Below are positions 57,238-64,000 of a stretch of 64,000 nt of DNA, in pieces. The stretch covers positions 1,240,410 through 1,304,409 of the forward strand of contig LSYV01000003.1 in the NCBI GenBank assembly GCA_001584585.1, given 5' to 3'. Position numbers and translations under genes: made by a program. Under the pieces are notes generated by a model. That model was not told where the DNA came from and did not search any database. It worked only from the letters and a program-made list of their open reading frames with translations. The DNA is from Gonium pectorale (lineage: Eukaryota > Chlorophyta > Chlorophyceae > Chlamydomonadales > Volvocaceae). Position 1 is the first letter of the stretch. Each line of letters begins with the position of its first letter.

Positions 57238-59986
57238 ATGATAGGCAGGGTGCTCACAACTTGCGGCGGGTACGCGACGGCGCGCATAAGGGCGGGCCGG
57301 GCGCTGCTTCCTACGCTCATCTTTTCCAAATGGGTAAGTCAGTCGGGGGCAACATGCAACCGGCAATCCCACCCAACTCACACACACTCCCCTGCCTTCC
57401 GCTTAACCCGCCACCACCCACATGCAACGGCTTACAGGGGCACGTCCGCGTAATGGCAGTTCACGGCCAAGATGACAGCTCTGGGGCGGCTCCGCGGCAG
57501 CAACGGCAGCCCGCTCCGACCGCTGCGCCAGCCAGCGCACGGGGCCCAGCGCCCTCGCGTCAGCGCAGCAGGGCGCCGGGGCCGCCGGCCGGCCCCGAGC
57601 CACAGCGCAGGCGCCCGGCCCCTGAGCCCTCCCCTTCCCCTTCCAACAGTGATCTTCCAGCCCGTCAGATGCAGCGCCCGGTGTCCCCGCTGGCGGGCCC
57701 CGCATCCCCGCCACCTGCCGACCCAGCGGCCACGCCTGCAGGAGCCGCCTCGCCCGGCCCTACCCCTGGTGCCATCGCCGACGGCGGAGCCGGAAGCACA
57801 GCTGCCGCTGCCGGCGAGGTTCCCGGCCCTGAGCTTGTTGCTCTACTGACGGGCCGCTACGGTCTGTCTGACCGCCAGGTGTCCCAGCTGGCGACTTACC
57901 TTGACTACATGCTCGAGATCAACCAGAGCATGAACCTGACGGGTGAGGGGGCGGGAGGTGCTCTGGGGGATAGAAGTGAATGGATGTACGAGAGGGCAAG
58001 GTTCGGTGAGTGCCTCCAGCACCGCACGTAACGCCGACCTCCGCTCACCGACCCTGTCGCCTTCACCCCCACCCTTCCCTCCATGCGCCCTGCTGCCCGG
58101 AAGTCTCACACCGCCTGTCTCTCATCCTATCATTCTGCCCCTTCCCTCAACTCTCCCCCTGACACCCTCCAACCCGCCACGGACACGGGACACGCGCATA
58201 CACACACGCACCAGCCGTACGTGACAAGGCGGATGCCTGGCAGCGACACGTGGTGGACAGCCTGGCGCTGCTGCCGGTGCTGGAGAGGCACGCGCAGCAG
58301 GCGGGGCTGGGCGGGGCCCGGGCAGGCACCGGGGCGGGGACGGTTGCGGGAGCTAGCGGCTTGAGAAGAGTAGGCACCGGCAGCAGAAGCGAGGTCGGGG
58401 CCGGCGAGGCCGCCGTGGAAGGCGCCGCGGATGCGTCGGTGGAGAGCGGGTCGGACCGCGCGCGGAGCAGCGAGGGGGCGTCGGGCAGCGGGGCAGCGGC
58501 CGCCGTTGTGGACGCGGGGCTGCGGCTGCGGCTGGTGGACGTGGGCACAGGCGCGGGGCTGCCCGGGATGGTGCTGGCGGCGGCGAGACCCCAGTGGAAG
58601 GTGCGCAGGGGTGCGGGAGGCTTCGTAGGTCATGGGCAGCGGAAGTACTGACACACACCATCCCCGGACGAGATAGTTGGGGTCAAGGTCACGCTAGCCG
58701 CACAGCTCCTGGACACCCCCTACCGCCGGGTTGTCCGGGCGCTCGCAAGTGGAGTATCGGGCGCGCGCTGTTGCAGCCCCTGTGTTACACCGCAGACATG
58801 CGTCCGTGTGCGATCTCCCCCCTGGCAGGTGACGCTGCTGGACTCGCTGCGGAAGCGCTGCGACTTTCTCCGCGAGGCAGCGGCGCGCGCGGGCCTGAGC
58901 AACGTGGACGTGGTGTGGTGCCGGGCGGAGGAGGGCGGCCACCGACCGGAGCTGCGGCAGGTGCGCCTCCACACCGGGGGTCCGGCGCCTCGGTGGTTGC
59001 TTGTGCACGGAAAAGAAAGAGCCGTGCCGCGGGCAGGGGACCCAGGAGTGCTGGTGGGGCGCCAGGACGGCGTTGCTGAGGGGCGCAGTCTGGTTGGGGC
59101 ACAGTCGTGGCGGTTGCGACTTGGAAAGCTCCTGCGAGGCCACACAACGGGGGCCGCTGCGGCCTCCTTGCCCCCCAGCACATGAAGCGTTGTTGGCCCG
59201 AACGTTCTGTTTCTCGTTGTACGTAACTCGGCGGACTATGGGCCTTCTCAACACTTGGCCCTCTGCCTTGTCGCTTTTTCCACCCTACCCTGTCCCGCCC
59301 CTCCCCGAGCCCACCAGGCCTACGACGTGGCGGTCGCTCGGGCGGTGGCGGAGGCGCGGGTGCTGGCTGAGCTGTGCCTCCCCTTCGTGCGCGTGGGCGG
59401 CCTGTGGCTGGCGGCCAAGGGGCCAGACCCGGAGGTGGGGCGCGGCAGCTGCGTGGGCGCCTTTGGGGGGCGTGGGGCGTGAGCGCCCACAGAGGCCTTC
59501 CGAGGCCTGGGGCAGCGGCACGGGCGCGTGCACGCACTAGAAGACGTTAGCGCGCATGCGCTCCCACCTGCCGCTCCCTCCGCAGTGGGCTGGGTGCCTC
59601 CCGGCCCCCGCCCAATCATTGGCGGCCCTCTTTTCCCCACCATTCGGGTTCAAAAGCCTGCGCCTCACGCTCCCGCGGTAGAGATGCTTGTCCTCCTCTA
59701 CTTCCCCTCCTCTCCGCCCCTACCCTCCTCTGCACACGCTCCGCCGGTCGCTCGCATGCTTGTCGGCGAAACCCATGTGCACTCCCCCCGCCCTGCTCCC
59801 CACCAGGCTGAGGTGACGGCCGCGGCCAGCGCCATCCGGCAGCTGGGCGGGCGGCAGCTGGCCCTGGAGCGGGTCGAGTCGTACTCGTCCGAGGGGCAGC
59901 GCACGGCCCTGCTGGTGGCCAAGAGCGGGCCCACGCCGCAGCGCTTCCCGCGCGCGCCGGGGACTCCCGGCAAGAAGCCGCTGTAG
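57238..59986 (+). CDS. RsmG-type 16S rRNA (guanine-N7) methyltransferase, organelle-targeted
   Basis: Six exons (57238-57333, 57438-57942, 58215-58600, 58829-58960, 59318-59434, 59807-59986) join in phase to 1,416 nt, 471 residues. Bacterial RsmG (GidB) methylates N7 of G527 in 16S rRNA using S-adenosylmethionine. Its motifs are present: [45 protein letters not shown] (cofactor loop), [31 protein letters not shown] and GGLWLAAKG. The first exon ([20 protein letters not shown]) looks like an import leader with no acidic residue, followed by about 130 residues of Pro/Ala/Ser linker. Together these indicate the plastid or mitochondrial small ribosomal subunit as target. An insert of about 70 Gly/Ala/Ser-rich residues (58270-58510) separates the HxxDSL motif from the cofactor loop. 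The third exon's acceptor at 58214 was chosen because it restores NLTAVRD. Confidence 0.9.
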
Positions 59987-62365
59987 CCGGGAGGGGGGAG
60001 TGTAGGGGGGGCAAAGGGTGGTGGGGCTGCCGCCTGGGTGTGAACCCTGGCGGCATGCCTGCAGCAGCAGCAGCAGCGGGTGCGGGTGCGGGTGCGGTGG
60101 TCGGCGCGCCGGGGACGGCCGCCGCCCGTGCGCGGTGCGGCGGCAGGCATGGCGGCGGAGGGGGCCAGTCTGGCAGCCGTGGCGGGAGAGTTGCACGGGA
60201 TCGGCGTTGAGGGGTTCGCAACGGCGCAGGCGGGTGATTGTGGCTGCGTGTGCTAGTCTCTTGGCAGTTACGTTGCTGGTGATTCGCGCTTCCGCTGATC
60301 GTGCAACACGGCTGGCTGCTGGGCGTATCAACCCAACCACAGGATTCAAAGCAGGTCACCTTGCTGCCGGCGTGAGCGGCCAGCTGGCGTTTGAACGAAC
60401 CGCGCGTCAAGGTTCCAGAACTGTGAAGTTACAACCTGATTCCGCTGCCATCTGGGGCAGCCTGCGGCCTCTTTCCCGGACGAATCCGGCAACCCATTCC
60501 CATAATCTCTTGCCTTTTCCCGACAACCAGCGTGCTTAAAACACCACAGCACATCCGGACTCCTACATATCTGCGCCTTTAGTCGTACAAGGGTCGGCCG
60601 GCACTGCTGTCGTACAACCAACGCCGCTGCCGTACAGCTGTTCGTTACCTCTCCACGCCAACGCGTCGCGAGCATCCAGGAGAGGGCCCCGGGGTTAGGC
60701 CCGGCCCTCGACGCATTGGACGACCCCACGACATCCTGCGGCTCGTGCTGCACCCCGCTTATTCTCCAACAATCTCTATAAAAGACAACCCCATGGCTAC
60801 AGTGCACATGTACAAAACGTACAGTGCATCTGCTCGCGCCTTGGCGTCCCAGGTTCCTCTATTGTGAGGAGGCCTGGGGGGGCCTCAACTGCCGCGATCA
60901 ATACCATCAGCGGCTGGTGCAGGACAGCCCACGCGAGCACTGGCGGCAGGCGACAGCTGTGAGAGTCTATGATACTCTCCATCGGGCTCACGGAGGGGCA
61001 AAAGCCAAGACGGCCAAATCTGGATGCGCACACGCCCGCAGCCGTGTTACATGAGAGCACACGCACACACACACACACACGTACTCGTATGCCCTCTGCC
61101 ACGCTCGTCTCAAGGACGCATTCATATCTTAACCCGAGACGTGCTGATCAAGGAAACAAACGAACACGACGCTTCACACACACACACACACTCATTGAAC
61201 GTGACCCATAAAGGAGGGGGGCGCACATGCCCCAATCTCTTGGCCGCTACCTAGCCACACAGTTACGCGGCAATCATGCATGAAGAAGGCCGACGCGCAC
61301 CTTCCCGTGCGCCCGCACTTGGTCATGGGTACAAATCATTTGATCCACCACACCAAACGCACGAGCATGCCCTCCATGCGCAGCCGCACATTGCAATGCT
61401 CCATGCCTCTCCCGCTGTCTTGCGCTCCGCGGGGCTGGGCTCTCCGGCCGCTCAGCCGAGCATTCCATGACCGTGTTGTCCCAGCTGGGTCTCTCGGGAC
61501 CTTCCATGCAACTGGTCCCTTCCATGCGCTGCGGCGCTGCATTGCGCCATGCAGCGACCCCCCCCGCCCCGCCATCGTTAATCGCTAGCCCGCCCGGCCA
61601 ACCCCTCCTGACTCACGAGCATATGCGCCTCCTTTCGTAGAGCGCGCGCATTCATTATGAGTGCCCCACTACCAACGTTACGGTACTAAACAGCGGCCCG
61701 GTGAGAGGCAACTCCATGCCCAAACCCCACCCTGATCCGATCGCGCCCAATGTCCATGCCTTTGCAAGATCTTCAATGTCGTTGCTTGTACGGGCGCTCT
61801 TGAGGGATCGTCGTCGTGGGGCATACCCTCTGCACGCTTCGGGCCCCGGAGGCGAGGCCCCAGCGGCGTCGGAGCCGTAGGCATCGGAAACAACAAAGCT
61901 ACGTGCCGCTCCACGACACCTGTGTGCCCCCTCCGTAGCTGACACAGACCGCACGCGGACCCGCGCTCTTCGCCCGCCCCACCGCCCTCGAGGATGGACC
62001 CATGCGTTGCTGCCGACAGACCGCAAACCCCCGCGGACCCAGACGAGCGGACTGCCAAACCGCCCGCGCCCGCGTACGCAGCCCTCAAGGCTACCAGGTC
62101 GCTACTGGGTGCTACTGTGTGGGCGCACACCGGTCACTCTGCTCCAGCTGGGCGGATTCCAACATGTGCGACGCCCACCTTCCTACGTGCCGCAGCATAT
62201 GCGACCACGCCAACAAGCCGCCAAGACGCGCCGCCACCGGGCGCCGCTGCCATCAGCCTCCACACCGCGGACGGCAGCGGTACCACGTACCGGTACAAGC
62301 CGCGCCCGCGGTGCCTCCTTGCAGCCGATGCTGCCGGGCCGGCATTTGGCGCTCGCCCGCCGCCC
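59987..62365. other. Convergent 3' regions, rsmG and anion-transporter genes
   Basis: 2.4 kb without a supported gene. It holds two CA-dinucleotide tracts and a minus-strand TGTAA at 61047-61051. Open frames present (for example minus 61655-62026) lack partner exons and family motifs. Confidence 0.45.
61064..61191. repeat. Two CA microsatellites
   Basis: CA runs at 61064-61080 and 61175-61191, between the convergent rsmG and transporter genes. Confidence 0.9.
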
Positions 62366-64000
62366 TCAGGCAAAGTACTTGACGCAAATGGGTATGGTGA
62401 TGAAGGCGACGATGATCTGCAGCGGCAGTCCGAAGCGGGTGTAGTCCAGGAAGCGGTAGCCGCCCGGGCCGCTCACCTGGCGAGGGGTCGGGGGATGGGC
62501 TGGGTTCAGAGGATTGGATTGGAAGGCGTCTTCGATGGAGAGGCACGTCTCTGGTCATCGTCGTCGTCGGAGGCGAACGAACGAAAGGCCCTCGGGAGGA
62601 AGGGTAGGGGTGAACCGGGGCTACAGTCGGGGCTCGGTGCCGGCGCCTAGGCCGCTGGTTCCCACGCCTAGGCCGCACTGCCCCAAACGTCGTCCGGCCG
62701 ACCGGCCCCAGCGCTCTCCAGCGGCTAGCCGCACCCGCACCCGAGCGTCCGTACCCTCACACGCCCGGCCCCACTCCCCACCGCACCATGAGGTTCGTCT
62801 GGTAGCCGATGGGCGTGGAGAAGTCTGAGCTGGCGCCCACCATCAGTGCGTACAGCGGGCCCTTGAAGCCAATGCCCGCCTGCAGGGCCAGGCGCGGTGG
62901 GGGCTGGGCGGGTCAGCAGGCCGGCAGGAGAGGCAGCGAGCACACTTGCCGCGGCGCCAAGTGGTGCTGCGCTGGAAAGGGCGCCAACCGCGCCCTACCC
63001 TACGCCGCGCTCCTGGCGACCGCCGGGTGTGTACGCCGCAGGAGGCGCTGCCCGGGCCTTCCACCGCTTGTCTTCCGCGCCCCCCCCCTCTAAATGCCCT
63101 GCCCCCTCCGCTCGCCTTCTTAGCCAGGTCCCGTGCGATGGGGAACATGAGCGTGACGGCGGCCCCGTTGGACAGCAGCGCCGTCAGCAGGCTGGTGCTC
63201 ACGTACACTGCGCTCACTGCGCCGCTGCCGCCCATCCAGGAGAAGCAGCGCAGCAGCGAGGAGGCCAGGCGGTCGGCAAGGCCTGCGGGGCGGGGCGCGA
63301 GGGATGGAGGTGGGTGGGAGTGGGCCGAGGGAACGGAGCTGCGGTGGCCGATGGGGCCCTGGCCCGGCTTGCGGTGCTGCGGTGCGGGCGGCGGCGCGGC
63401 TGGCCACCGCGTCGTAGCTGGTGAGGCCGCGCCCCGGATGGCGAGGGCGCCCGTGCGCCCCCCGCACTCCACACCACTCCTTGCCTTGCCGCCACGTCCA
63501 ACCAGGCGCCCTGGTCCTCCTTGCCCGCCGCCCGTCCCGCGGCCTTCCCAAGCCCCTGGACTGAAACTCCACTCAACCGTGAGCGCGCTCCGTTTGCTCC
63601 CGCGAATCGCTTGCCTCTCTTCCCCAACCCGACCCGACCCGACCCGACCCACGCAACGCCCCATTCCGTCCCACGGGCCCCACCCACCCGTGACCGTGAG
63701 CGCGCGGGCCACGCCGAAGGCGCCCGCGATGGTGAGCAGTATGGAGCCGGGTATGGCATTCCTGAACTGCTGCACGGTGAGGATGCCGAAGAACAAGTAG
63801 CAGAAGAGGCACACCAGCGCAGTGGTGGACAGCGGGAGCAGGTCCAAGCTGCGCGGGGGCGGGGGGGGGGGTGCCGGGGATTGTTCAGTCCGTGCGGGGG
63901 CGGGCGTGTGGGGGTTGGCTTGTACGATGGTGGTGCGTGTGCGTGTGTGTGTGTGGGGTGGGGGGGGGGTGCGGGTGACGGAAGAGGGACACACTGTCAT
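62366..64000 (-). CDS. DASS/SLC13-type anion transporter, C-terminal part (5' end outside window)
   Basis: Four exons are visible: 63688-63848, 63116-63282, 62787-62879 and 62366-62476, the last ending in TGA. They give about 177 residues in phase: helices LVCLFCYLFFGILTVQQF, SILLTIAGAFGVARALTV and VSTSLLTALLSNGAAVTLMF, the conserved block GASSDFSTPIGYQTNLM, and GPGGYRFLDYTRFGLPLQ before a last helix IIVAFITIPICVKYF. The SNGAA and S-DFSTPIGYQTN elements are the paired substrate/sodium-site motifs of divalent-anion:sodium symporters. Algal members with this ending include sulfate transporters, so sulfate is a fair guess, but the substrate cannot be read here. Upstream of 63848 the window shows only intron with a G-rich and GT-rich tract. 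The intron 62880-63115 begins with GC. Confidence 0.88.
63627..63651. repeat. ACCCG pentanucleotide repeat
   Basis: About five copies in a transporter intron. Confidence 0.9.
63936..63955. repeat. GT microsatellite
   Basis: GT-rich run near the right end of the window, in the transporter intron. Confidence 0.85.

Noticed and set aside
61655..62026. Minus-strand frame of 123 codons beside the transporter gene
   Set aside because: Lies after the transporter stop, with no motif or partner exons; probably 3' untranslated sequence.
1..64000. Mobile elements, tRNA or rRNA genes, CRISPR arrays
   Set aside because: No transposase, reverse-transcriptase or integrase motif, no cloverleaf noticed by eye, and no spaced direct repeats; a tRNAscan or repeat-library search could not be run.

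Overview
The window is nuclear DNA from a green alga of the Chlamydomonas/Volvox type. The evidence is very high GC with strong GC preference at third codon positions, many short exons (26 to about 1,500 bases, one of 3.1 kb), introns with GT(G/A)(A/C)G donors and CAG acceptors, TGTAA polyadenylation motifs downstream of stop codons, and Ala/Pro/Gly-rich inserts inside conserved domains. Two 20-N gaps (2051-2070 and 30513-30532) show it is a draft assembly. The species cannot be named from the sequence. I joined exons by hand, requiring conserved protein motifs, a splice signal and a consistent reading phase; 14 of the 15 models stay in frame under that rule, though two joins (in the SR factor and the 89-residue gene) rest on weak acceptors.

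Layout from left to right. 18-7399 (-): a cyclic-nucleotide-binding-domain protein whose 3' end is cut by the window edge. 8095-16729 (-): an ABCA half transporter of 20 exons and 1,309 residues. 17082-19884 (+): an Mpv17/PMP22 membrane protein. 21214-21711 (-): a small, probably mitochondrial protein, head to head with 21785-22575 (+), a uS13 (organellar S13) ribosomal protein. 25674-27335 (+): an unrecognised protein. 28630-31314 (+): an ADP-ribosylglycohydrolase. 32954-34711 (-): a PAP/fibrillin protein. 35196-43284 (+): a 1,947-residue protein with three BRCT domains, laid out like microcephalin. 44715-46359 (-): a DUF1499 protein with a twin-arginine leader. 46685-49482 (+): an SR splicing factor of the plant RS31/RS40 type. 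50320-53564 (+): an AKR2-like ankyrin protein. 54560-56429 (-): a low-complexity Ala/Pro-rich protein. 57238-59986 (+): an RsmG-type 16S rRNA methyltransferase with a targeting leader. 62366-64000 (-): the C-terminal part of a DASS/SLC13-type anion transporter.

These are ordinary housekeeping and organelle genes with no operon or shared pathway. Several concern organelles: uS13m, RsmG, AKR2, fibrillin, DUF1499 and Mpv17. Five gene pairs are divergent, with 73 to 808 bp between start codons. I saw no transposase, reverse transcriptase, rRNA, tRNA or CRISPR. The most useful second-look items are three GC-AG introns, the 73-bp bidirectional promoter, a 27-nt microexon, large low-complexity insertions within the ABCA, BRCT and RsmG proteins, a duplicated assembly artefact in the ADP-ribosylglycohydrolase gene, and the unrecognised gene at 25.7 kb. 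I did not find a convincing novel system.
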